NCBI RefSeq assembly: GCF_004193775.1
Contig: NC_041011.1
Location: 14,619,057-14,683,056 of the forward strand
Direction of reading: 5' to 3'
Length of the DNA stretch: 64,000 nucleotides
From: Glycine soja
Lineage: Eukaryota; Streptophyta; Magnoliopsida; Fabales; Fabaceae
Below, one piece after another: positions 1 to 11,158 of this stretch (within the stretch, counting starts at the first letter, position 1; every line of letters begins with the position of its first letter). The translations under genes and the position numbers were made by a program. Under the pieces are notes generated by a model. That model was given only the letters and a program-made list of their open reading frames with translations. It was not told the origin of the DNA and did no database searches.

Positions 1-1155
1 TTTATTTTCCTTCTTTTCATTTCTTCCTTTTCTTTCTTTTCATTCCTCCCTCTCCATTTCTCTCTTTGGGAGATCGGGTTTTAGCAATCTATTTGCTCTC
101 CCTTGAGGAGATTCCGCTGTCCTTTGCTTCGGGGGAAAGGATGAGGATTCTTTTTATAGGCCAAGGTTCAAAATAGTCTAAGGTTGTGTCTCAATGGGGT
201 CTTTTATTGTGGGAGCCCGATCTTGATATCTAGGGCAAAACAAATTCGTGTGTCAAGGTGTCGGTCTCGGGCCGAACTTCCATATTATTCCACAAGGCAC
301 GCGCAACAATGATGATTTGGAAACAATGTGCAAAATTAGTCATGGCCACAGCCAGGTGGGCACTCAAGCATCCCGTTTATGGCATTGTGATACTACAGTT
401 GGGAATTTACACAAACAGACCCAATGTTTCCAAATTATGTCCTTTCATCAGTTCAATGAATCCATCCATTCTTATCTCGGTTATTCAGGAAAATAAACTC
501 TTAGCGTCAGTCCCTTGTTTCCAGAAGATATGTTTGCTCTCTACGAATGATTTATGCTTCCTAACCATAACATGCCGACCTTCGAGGTCTTTCTTTCTTT
601 TTCCTTTTTGTTTTTTTCTTTTCTCTTTTTTTTATATTCACAAAAAACTTATACATCCATTGCCCTCTATGAGAACAACTTTCCTTTGTACACCTACATT
701 CCTATACATAACGAACTTTTTCTGTGCACACACGCATTAAAACCTTTCTCTTTATGTCAACACGGTCTATATACAAACCCTATTTATGTTCAAAGATCTC
801 CTTTTTTCATTTTTTCCAACACACACCATTAGTTATACAAAAAATTCTTTACATACACTTGTCGTTCATATACACAAAAATTTTTTTCACACATTATTTA
901 CACACAAAATCCTTCTATTTTCTTTTACATATATAAAAAACTATTTTCTTTTCTTTATATACATAGACACACATTTGTTCACAACGCTTCTTTCTTTTTA
1001 TCAGGATTTTTGGTTCATTTTATTTTTAGGACGACGTTCCTAAATGAAAAACTCTACACGGTTCCGGAATTTTAACAAACACTATTGACAACAACGAAGT
1101 AAGCACTAACGTAACAGTTTAAATGACATGTATGCACAAAACAAGAGTCAATCAA
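1..1155 (-). mobile_element. Internal 3' region fragment of Ogre/Tat-like retrotransposon (copy 0)
   Basis: This sequence aligns nearly base for base with 16930-18089 of the complete element in this window and with about 56130-57279 of the second copy. In that element it is the noncoding region between the 3' ORF and the tandem repeats near the 3' LTR. It is very pyrimidine-rich on the plus strand at 1-130 and 590-1010. The match to copy A runs right up to the assembly gap, including the last bases GAGTCAATCAA, which copy B lacks. No coding potential was recognised; the open frames are low-complexity Phe/Leu/Ser strings. Confidence 0.85.
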
Positions 1156-1654
1156 NNNNNNNNNNNNNNNNNNNNNNNNNNNNNNNNNNNNNNNNNNNNN
1201 NNNNNNNNNNNNNNNNNNNNNNNNNNNNNNNNNNNNNNNNNNNNNNNNNNNNNNNNNNNNNNNNNNNNNNNNNNNNNNNNNNNNNNNNNNNNNNNNNNNN
1301 NNNNNNNNNNNNNNNNNNNNNNNNNNNNNNNNNNNNNNNNNNNNNNNNNNNNNNNNNNNNNNNNNNNNNNNNNNNNNNNNNNNNNNNNNNNNNNNNNNNN
1401 NNNNNNNNNNNNNNNNNNNNNNNNNNNNNNNNNNNNNNNNNNNNNNNNNNNNNNNNNNNNNNNNNNNNNNNNNNNNNNNNNNNNNNNNNNNNNNNNNNNN
1501 NNNNNNNNNNNNNNNNNNNNNNNNNNNNNNNNNNNNNNNNNNNNNNNNNNNNNNNNNNNNNNNNNNNNNNNNNNNNNNNNNNNNNNNNNNNNNNNNNNNN
1601 NNNNNNNNNNNNNNNNNNNNNNNNNNNNNNNNNNNNNNNNNNNNNNNNNNNNNN
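1156..1654. other. Assembly gap (499 N)
   Basis: A run of N. The flanks belong to different phases of the same duplicated 40-kb unit: the left flank equals retrotransposon position 18089, and the right flank equals position 42494 of the second copy. The gap size may be nominal. Confidence 0.99.
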
Positions 1655-3787
1655 ATATATTTTATTACCAGTATCAAATATTATATTCTTAATTTCTAAA
1701 TGTAAGTTTCTTTTATATGGTTGATATTTTAAAACTAATTTTCTTAAAAACTTAATTATATAACAAAATTGTGTCATACCATACATTTATCGTACCAATA
1801 CTTTTTCAAACAAATTTTTCATATATATATATATGTGTGTGTATATTTGAAATTTATTCTTCATAATGTTTTATAAAATAATTTATTTAAAATTTTAATC
1901 AAACAACAAATTGGCTTTATACCATAGATTTTATTAGAGTAATACCTTTCATCAAATCTAATTTCTTAAATATTTGTTTGACTTTTACTTTTTCAGAATA
2001 ACATATTTACTAATGTTTCTAAAATTTTGATAAAATCATAACCAAGACAAGTATTATATTAATGACTTTATTAAACTATTCTAAAAAAATCATTTAACAC
2101 TATATGAGTATTTTATTACAAATCTAAATTATGTTCATTACTAGTATAAAGAAATCATCATCATGAGCAACAACACATAAATGGGTCATCAATAGGTAGG
2201 GTAGGAAAAGTATAATAGTAAACATCCTCATACTCGCATTATAAGCAATACACGTAACCGCCCTCATACCCGCATTTGTAATATGAGAGGAGTGGTTGAT
2301 TTCAAAAAGATACGTTTTGCTCTAGGGACTCTTCCTTCATTAATGTATTATTTAATTTAATACAAAAATACAATTAATGTATACAATTTAATGATTTAGT
2401 AAATGATATATTTTATATTATTCAATTCATATAATTAAATTCTAACAAATTTCACATTAAATAAGTAAATAAAAGAGTATGTAAAATAATTATAGTCTAT
2501 AAATTGAATATAGCTATCAATCTGAACGGATCTCATTCATAAGCTACAATTGTGATGAGGTGTACATCTACCACTCAAGTATTTCATGAAGACAAATAGT
2601 GTCTAATGCAAACAATCTTATACACAATATATAAAGATATGTATTGAATTCAACCATATCAATCATAGGTTCCTTGACTATCGTTTCACAATGTCAGGAG
2701 AAAAATCACATAGTTAAATTAACATGAAGACAAATATTGTTAATAAATACAATCTTACATACAATATAGGGTATATATTGAATTGGTGTGTATCAATCAC
2801 AAGTACATCTTAACTATGTTTAAGAGAAAGTCAGAAAAAAATTACATAGTTGAATCAACATCATTACCCATGTGATTAGAATGATAAAAAAAACCTAAAA
2901 ATGAAATCAAAGACATCACATGATAATTAAAAAATACAATAACAATAAAGAATAGAAATATTAAAAATTAGATATACATAATTAATATCATATACAGACA
3001 AAAGATGTACAAACAACAACCTTTTAGTTGATCAAGAAAATATCATAATTTGTGTCAAATCAGAACCTATCTAAATCCAAATGTGATTGAAAAATCACAA
3101 AGCTGTAAAAGAAGAAATTATTCTGCATGGTGAAATATTGTCATGATCTAGCCCAAAAATACAATGGTATCATCGATAAAAAATGTTAGCTATCAACAAT
3201 AAAAGCTAAAAACAAAGAAACCATTAACTTTCTCTTAATTTAAGAAATTTCAATGATTTTGGTAAGCTAATAGTAGAAGATTTGTTCCCAATTCAATATT
3301 TATTTTATCAAATCAACACAGTAACTCATGCTTGGTTCCTTTGCAAAAGAAGAGAAATAAAAAAAATCAAGTTATGGTTTAGAGGAGAAAGATGATGAAA
3401 TAGTTTTTGTATCTTGCTAACACCCCTATCATCAATTCAAGTAGAGGATGTCAACCTTTTTCATACCTTGTCCATGTGGTGCTAGAGGTGGCATTATCAT
3501 CAGTCATGATTTATTGTTTTTAACTTGCGATGGACAATAGCCCCAGGAACTCCAGAAGGTAGTGTTTTGTTTTACGGATCAAACAATAAAACAAACAAAG
3601 GGCTTTAATGGAAAAGTGTGCAAAGGGTATTTTAATGATCTTGACAAGGAAAAATGAGAAGTTAGGGATGAAGAAGGTTGAAAGAGAAGGTGGTTTTGGA
3701 GATGAAGAGGGATTGAGAGAAAAACATCAACGATTTGTTAGGATTTTTATTTTTATTTGTAGTTTTGGATACTTTATATTTAACATC
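1655..3787. repeat. Diverged AT-rich repeat family, unit R1 (left end in gap)
   Basis: This noncoding AT-rich sequence shares ordered blocks with 3788-5900, 37363-38990 and the duplicated copies at 42130-46850. Anchors include AAGTATTTCATGAAG (2578, 3788, 38024), ACATCACATGATAATTA and TTTTATCAAATCAACACAG. A local direct repeat of about 130 bp is seen around 2580-2850. The family was not identified, and no terminal inverted repeats or coding region could be defined. Confidence 0.6.
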
Positions 3788-5900
3788 AAGTATTTCATGA
3801 AGGCAAATATTGTCTAATAAATATAATCTTATATACAATATAGGGTATATATTGAATTGGTGTTATCAATCACATGTACATCTTGACTATTGTTTAAGAG
3901 AAAGGTCAGAAAAAAATAACACAGTTGAATCAACATCATTATCAATGTGATTAGAATGATAAAAAACCTAACAAATGAAATCCAAGACATCACATGATAA
4001 TTAGAAAAATACAATAACAATAAAGAATAAAATATTAAAAATTAGATATACATAAATTAATATTATGTACAGAGAAAAAATGTCCAAACAACAACATTTT
4101 TGTTGATCCTGAAAATATCGTAATTTGTGCCTAAATCGAGACCAATCTAGATCTAATTGTGATTTAAAAATCACAATTCTTATGAAGAATAAATTATTCT
4201 GCATTGTGAAACATATTTAATGATCTAGCATGAAAATACATTGCAACCATAAATAAATATTGTTAGCTATCAACAATAAAAGCTCAAAACAAAAAAAAAT
4301 CTGTCATGCTGCTCTTAGTTTAAGCAATTTAAATGTTTCTAGTAATTAAGTTGATAGCAAAAGATTAGTTCCCAATTCATTATTTTTTTTTTATCAAATC
4401 AACACAGTAACTTGTGTTTGCATTCTTTAGCAAGTGAAGAGAAATAAAAAAATCAAGATAAGGTTTAGAGGAGAAAGTTGATGAAATTTTTTTGTACCTT
4501 GTTAATGCTTCTGTCACCAATTTACGTAGAGGATATCAACCTATTTCATTCCTTGTCCGTGGCGGGCTCATGGTGGCATTACCATCGGTCTCAATTTATT
4601 GTTTTCTACTTGCGATGGCCAATGGTCACAAGAGCAAGAGAAAAATATTTAAAAGTTTAAAAACAGCTTAAAACTTCTAAAATATATGTCCAATTAAGAT
4701 TTTTAAGCCAATTTGTTATGATTGTCGGTATAAGCCCCTTTTCTTGTAGTGTACCACCGTAACATTTGATTAATTTTTAAAATCTATCACAATAAATTCA
4801 CTATGTACCTATAAGAATTAAAAGAAATTATCAAGTATAATGTAGAAAAAGAAGAAAAAGATGGATTAAATTAGCTCCAATGTTATTAAATATATTATAC
4901 TAACATAATTAAATGTTATAATCATAATTTTAAATGTAATTTATTTTATATATGTTTGAATTTTTCTTATTCAAAATGATTTAAAGCTAAATTTCTTTAA
5001 ATTTAAGTAAATAAAAAAATTGTGTCATACCATACATTTTGTTATACTAATAATAATTTTTTCAAATCTAACATTCTTATTTATACATTTGACTTTTGTT
5101 TTTCAAAATGTTTTTAAAAAATACATATTTACATTTTTAATTAAATAAAAAAATTGGCTCATACCATAGATTTTATTATACTAATACATTTCTTCAAATC
5201 TAACTTTCTTAAATATGTGTTTGACTTTTAGTTTTTCTAAATAGCTTATTTATTATTTTTTTAATAAAATAACAAACAAGACAAATGTACCTATTTATAA
5301 ATATTATATTAATAACATTAAAAAGTATTCTAAAAAACCATTTAACATTGTATGAGTATTTTATTACAAATAAAATTATACCTATTACTAGTATAAAAAA
5401 TATGAGTAGCTCTTGAACACAAAAATGGATCATCAATATGGATAGCAATGGATAGGATCTCAAAAGGGTACTATAGAACCATTCTCATACGCCTGATAAA
5501 AACAATATCTGTACACGCCCCATACATGTGTTGGTAGAACTTTAATGTGAGAGGAGTGGTTCATTTCTACAAATTATGTTTTTCTCGAGGGATTTTTCCT
5601 TCATTATTATATTATTTAATTTAATACAAAAATATAATTAAGGTATAAATTTTAGTGATTTATTAAGTGATGTGTTTTAATTAATTAAATTCACATTAAA
5701 TGTTTTTTTATAAAATAAATAAATAAATAAAGTATGGATAATAATTATAATTAGAAATTGAATATAGCAAATGAGTTCGACTCATATCATTCATAAGCTT
5801 GCATTGTGTTGGAGTGTACATCCACCTTTTAAGTATTTGACGAAGAGAAATATTTTCAAATAGAAACAAACTTATACAAATAATTGATTCCCAGATTTCT
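3788..5900. repeat. Diverged AT-rich repeat family, unit R2
   Basis: This is the second adjacent unit of the family. It shares the anchors of R1 and continues into the blocks seen at 1760-2540 of R1 (for example GAGAGGAGTGGTT at about 5540 and 2285). It contains a CACTA-terminus-like string CTTTTCTTGTAGTG near 4740, but no matching opposite end. Confidence 0.55.
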
Positions 5901-7536
5901 AAAGATGTAGAAAAAAGTATTAAAAAAAACAAAAAGCATTATTTAGATTTTTTAACGTGTACATTATTTTATATATCATTTGTTTAAAAAATTTTATACT
6001 TGTATTATTTGGGTCATTTTTTTTGTATTAAATAGGTAAAAATTCTACTCATGTAAAACACAAACTTTTGTAAGTTTTGTTATTTGAAATAAAAAAAATT
6101 TATTGGGTCCCATATCTCATTTAATGTTTGTCTCTTGATATTGTAGTTTTCAAAAAAAATACTTGACAGTTTGATGTTTTGCTTGCTGGATTTCGTTTGC
6201 ATGACTCGCATTTTTGTGATTTTGGATTTCGAGTTTGAAATTTGGGTTTTCTTTGCCACGATCTCAGTTATTTTTTATTTCATTGTGATTTGATCATTTT
6301 TTCCTTTTCCGTTTAGGTAATCATGATTGTGTAATAAAGCACGCACATAAGATGGTCATGGTTTGCGAAGCATAATTACGACGCTCATTATTTCAGATTT
6401 GTTATATCAGTTTTTTGTTCCTCTTTTCTATTTGACTCTCATTCTTGTATATAAATCACATGAACTTGTTGGAATTAGGATTTAATGCTTGAATCTGAAA
6501 TCACCTTTGTTGTCCATTATTGCTTGATGAAATGTCAATTTGATGTGTGCCTATTCGATGATGTCAATAGAAAATCTCTTCTAATGAATTTAAGAACAAA
6601 TAATTGCACTAAAGAATTTTTAGAGAGAGAGTGTGTATGTAAGAGAAATAGAGAAAGTTATGGATGGCTTTGAAATTGAGCTTTGGAAAGTTTTGATATT
6701 ATGTAAGCATTGATCATTTATAAATCAAAATGTTAATCTTGCAAAAGCATGAGTACATGGCATATGATTGTGGTTTGATCTGACAAGTACCTTCTTGTTG
6801 TATCAAGTGCATAAAAAATGAGTCCTAATTGGTTTCATTTGATTAGACTGCTGGCAATACAGGTTAACTTTCTATTGCCCCATGAAAAAAGGAGACATTT
6901 AACTGTATATCATTTTGTTGTTGTTTACTTTATCAAATTACTTTTTATCATGCACAAGTGTGCATGCACATGCTGCTCTCAAAACCTATTTGTGATTGAA
7001 CTTTTGATTTATCATTGTGATAGTCTAGCAGGCCAGTCAGGCTGAATTCCAGGTAGCATTGTAGATTCATAAAGAAGTTGAGCCAATGTTCATTGGGTAG
7101 ATACTGATGAATGAGAAGAGCTACACCACTACAAATAACATATCCAATGGGTAGATACTAATGGTCATGCATTTGACAAAAAGGAAAAAACATAAAGAAA
7201 AAGAATTCTAAAATAAAAATAATGGCAAAAGATATCACTAGAAGTCTAGAACTACATAGAAAAAAAATCAGGAAAACAAAAATATAGCACCGACTAAACT
7301 GTACAAGGGCAGAGTAGAGAGTTCTCCGTTATTAATTTTGAAGATCCTTTAAAGATTATTTCTTTCTTCTTAATGCTTGAATCCCTATCCAAACAGTTCT
7401 GCAAATGGGGCTAAGACATGCATCTATGTTATTAAAATAATTCCTACACACAAGTAGATAAAGCAAAGTTTGCCACTTCAAAATGACACCCATTTAAAAG
7501 AAGGGAAAAGTGTCAATGAAAAAATAAAGGAACCAA
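5901..7536. other. Unannotated AT-rich sequence
   Basis: No recognisable gene or element was found. Short open frames at 6485-6673 and 6818-7045 have no family signature. Positions 6001-6631 are missing from copy B, with TGT microhomology at the junction. Confidence 0.5.
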
Positions 7537-8000
7537 CACTACTAGAAAAATATGATTTGACGACGCACATTCTACGTCAGTGTTGAAGAACCTGTCGTAG
7601 TTGTCAACACGGTGGCATTTACGTAATTATATAAGTTTTTATGTGGCGCGTTTGTTGTACAACGACATTTGTCTATAACCCCGTCGTTGTAGTTTTGATG
7701 GAAGTCATAAAAGACGGTGCTTGTAGGTACACCGTCCTAGAAATAGTCACATACAAAGTCGATGTCATTAAACACCGTCGTAAATTTTGTAGTTTATATA
7801 GTCTCGCGGTAAACACCCTCTCTCGTACCCTCCAAAAACCTAGCGCCCCCGCTATTGCCTGAACTACTTCATCCCGCCGTGAACTCCATCCCGCTACCAC
7901 CCTGACGTTTTGTTTCCCGCCGTGAAGTACTTGAAGCCGAAGTGGACCTGCTGCTCCCACCACCGCCACGTAGCCGAAGTCGTGCCTTTTTGAGTGGCGT
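7537..8000 (+). mobile_element. CACTA transposon terminus with subterminal repeats
   Basis: The sequence opens with CACTACTAGAAAAATATG, a typical legume CACTA terminal inverted repeat, preceded by CAA as a possible 3-bp target duplication. GACGACG/CGTCGT-type motifs recur over the next 300 bp, as in CACTA subterminal regions, followed by GTTTATATAG. No opposite terminus was found before the retrotransposon at 13994, so the element is truncated or its far end is unrecognisable. The copy B equivalent starts at 47812. Confidence 0.6.
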
Positions 8001-9249
8001 TGCCACCTTTCGAGTGTTCCTGAAGGTAAGGATGTCGAAGTTTTTGAGTTCTGTTTTGGTAATGGTTCAATATGTTATAGTATTAAGGGTTTTTGAGTTG
8101 TTCTTTGGTAATGCTTGAATATCTGATTATCGACTTGTTCACTTGCCCTGACAATGTCATCGTTCAATATGCAAAAAGGATTTGAAGCAAAATAAGTGAA
8201 AATCGTGCCCTTTTGTGTTTAATTGTTAGTATTTGAATTGTTTGTGGTTGTACCTTTACATAAACTACAAACCCTCTTTCCCAATTGGTATCCCATTTGA
8301 TTTCCAAACATGCTCTAAGACGCTGATATTGAGAAAGTGATTTCCGAACATGCTGCAATCCCTTTCCACTCATTGTTCATGTTACTGTACTAGTGTTGTT
8401 CACACTTATCGTGGGGAAACTCTGCTCGGGAAAAATGTATTGTTATAACCATCCTTTGAAAAAAATAAATTGTGTGAAAAAGTTACTATAGTATACATCT
8501 ATCAACTGCAGGCTGCTATTTGGAACTAAGTACGAAAAGGTCACTCATAGAAACTAAGTACAAAAAGGTGCGTATCTTCTGAATCTGAAATACAGTTTTG
8601 CATCTGTTTCTATTGGTTCCAGGTTGTTATTATATGGGCTCTCTTCAGACTTTTTCGTATTCTCATATTTCATACCTGTGTTTAGTTCAAATTGTCAACT
8701 CATAGAAATAATGTTATTTTGTTCTTCAGCGCCTGCATAATATTAAAATTATGGTATGCAATTCCTAATAATAAAACCAATCTTCATATATTTTTAATTT
8801 TAAATAGATATTGTATTTTTATGATAGATGTGTCAACATAGATCCAGAATTCTGGATGTTGATTCTGTCATTGTTAACTGTGGCTTGTTAGCTATTGGAA
8901 ATTTGGTTTTGTACTCATTTTATTAGATTCCAATAAGATTGTCTTAGTGAATGATAACTTTAATCTAGACCAAAAAAACTATTGGAAATTTGGAATAGGG
9001 AGAGAAAGCCATAGAGAATGGGCAACGACATCTTATATTAGTGCATGCGATTTGCCTCTGTGTCCAACTTGAAAAATTGTGAAGAGTGTAAAATTTATTA
9101 TCTCCTTAATTAGGACAGCATAGCATCACCTTCATATATAGCTAAAAGATGCAATAGTTTGTTACACCTTACAAGACAATAGAATAAACACTAGAAATTA
9201 GTTTGTTACACCTTACAAGACAATAGAATAAACACTAGAAATTAGTTAC
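8001..9249. other. Noncoding interval between CACTA terminus and kinesin fragment
   Basis: No gene was recognised. It contains a perfect 44-bp tandem duplication at 9155-9242 next to the kinesin exon, also present in copy B. Positions 8222-8302 are deleted in copy B and replaced by 13 bp of filler. Confidence 0.5.
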
Positions 9250-11158
9250 CTGCTATTTGCAGGTTGATTTAAAAGAAATGCAACCTCTTTAGCACTATGA
9301 ACATCCACTACTTTGAGATCAGAAACTTGTGTATTTCCATTTGCGTCATGTTTGATTGTATATTGTTTTCCAGGAGTACCATTTTCCATGCGTGTTGTTG
9401 TAGATATCAGATCACGGATCCTTTCATTGTATATTTCCAACATTGACACCTGTAAATTTTGCAAGGAAAACCTTATCAGCAATTCTGTGTCATATTTAAA
9501 ATTTTATACACATTGCAATGGTGAAAAATTAAGAAGAAAAATACTCTGTTACCTACATTTCATATTTCCAGCCTTGAGGTTGTTGAGACTGCTTTGTTTG
9601 AAATATTTGCTCTAATGAACGAGGTATCAAGCCCTTCTCCTCTAGATGTCCAGGCCTTCCCATCATTGTATAGGTTTTCCCTGACCCTGTCTGACCACAG
9701 GCAAAGATGCAAACCTGGAAAAGAAAAAACATCACCATATTATTAGACATCAATGTATATAGTATATATATTGATTTACAAACATTCATGCTAGAAAGGC
9801 AACATCCAACACCAAATCTAACAGATAGACATTTGTCTCACAACACTGATATGTCAGAACCAAAGAATAATAGGGCAAAGAAGGGCAAAAATACAATACA
9901 ACATGAAAGTGAGTATAGAAAATAAAGGGTTTTAGAATTCTGCTTTTCCAAAATTGACTAGTAATAGTGCATTAAATGGTTGATCCATATGTATATACGA
10001 TTTTAAATGAATAGTGCTTTAGAGATGACAGAAGAACTTTGAAATTACCTTGTAACCATCAAGAGCACTTGGTACAAGCTGTGAAATTTCTACAAAAACT
10101 TCTTCTTGTGATGCCTCTGGTGTAAAAACTTTATCAAATGTAAAAGAATGTTTTTGGCCTAAGAACAAAACAAGAGCAACATGAGTTGATATTTTTACAG
10201 CACAATCTAATTCAAGGAAAATGAAATAAGAATTGTTTAAAATACATGATCACAACAGATATACCATTTTGGGCTAGGTCAATGGCTCGTCCAGAAGTTT
10301 CCATTGATGTTGGATAACTGAAAATCTTGCCTTCTGTGCTACAACTTTCATCAGCTAATAAAGGCCTCACTCGACAGAATACACGAATGTTCCCTTTTAA
10401 CTCCTGTTAATATGAAGATTATTAAGGTGTCAATTATTATTATCAACGTTTTGGTTCAGGGAATTACCAAAATGGTATTATGTAATTTTTTCCTCAGCCT
10501 CTCCTCTTCTATAAGTTTATATTCTGCATCTGCTAAGCGTCTTTGCTACTCATTCACAAATTTTTGTTGTCCTTTGTACTCTGTCCTTGTCTCGTATGCA
10601 GATATATTAGACACCTAACAAGGAACAAAATCTATGAATAAGATAAATAATCATCATAATGTATATGTCAAGGACCAACTAAAGAATTAAGCAATTAGGT
10701 AAAATTTCACATTCTTTATCTAACAAATATATCAAATGGTTCTATACCTAGTAGTATACAACTATTAAAAAAAATTCTTGATTACCTGCAGTTTCTTCTC
10801 TGCAGTTGCTAGTTGCTCTTCCAATGCCTTTATCTGATTATCTTTCAAAGAACATTTTTCCTGGAGGAAGGAAGCTCATCCTCTCATGACTCCACAATAA
10901 CAGAATGGTGTGATATTTAATTAAAATAAATAGGGTATACAAACCTACCTCCAGATCATTAGCTTTTAAGGTCAAGCTGTCCAATTCAGTGGAGGAGTGC
11001 TTCCTAGATTCTTTAACTTTCTCTAATTCAGAACTTAAAGTTTGTACTTGAGATAATTGTCAGTCTCGCTCATCTCTTACTTGTTGCAACTCTCCTCTAA
11101 GAGAGGAAACTTCTGTAGCCAGGACATCCTTCTGTTTTATAGCCTCCTCTTGAGAAGA
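9250..11158 (-). pseudogene. Kinesin-14 (ATK1/KatA-like) gene fragment, seven exons, broken
   Basis: Seven exons with GT-AG borders can be read on the minus strand: 11158-10949, 10860-10786, 10614-10468, 10403-10265, 10158-10049, 9714-9553 and 9449-9250. The first two encode coiled coil (EEQLATAEKKLQ). Exon three leads into the neck (RLRKKLHNTIL), exon four starts the motor ([12 protein letters not shown]), exon five has [15 protein letters not shown], exon six holds the P-loop [11 protein letters not shown], and exon seven has VSMLEIYNERIRDL. Intact family members are minus-end microtubule motors used in the spindle. The N terminus and the rest of the motor (switch I and II) are missing. In-frame stops lie at 11060-11062 (TGA, probably from CGA), 10546-10548 (TAG) and 9553-9555 (TAG, probably from CAG). 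The usual FAYGQTG is FACGQTG here. The stops at 11060 and 10546 are shared with copy B; exon six is deleted there. Confidence 0.9.

Noticed and set aside
248..1043. Overlapping plus-strand frames in the 1-1155 fragment and its equivalents at 17177-18036 and 56385-57236
   Set aside because: Low-complexity Phe/Leu/Ser/His strings from pyrimidine-rich 3' noncoding sequence, antisense to the element, with frames not conserved between copies.
1072..1786. Four open frames of about 190-212 residues spanning the N run
   Set aside because: They consist mostly of undetermined bases; no real coding evidence.
4725..4750. CACTA right terminus (CTTTTCTTGTAGTG) in R2 and a similar string at 37602-37617
   Set aside because: Flanked by R-repeat sequence on both sides in all units, with no matching left end or target duplication; it is part of the R repeat.
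7673..7969. Minus-strand 98-residue frame in the CACTA subterminal zone (132 residues in copy B)
   Set aside because: It lies over subterminal repeats and the frame length differs between copies; probably noncoding.
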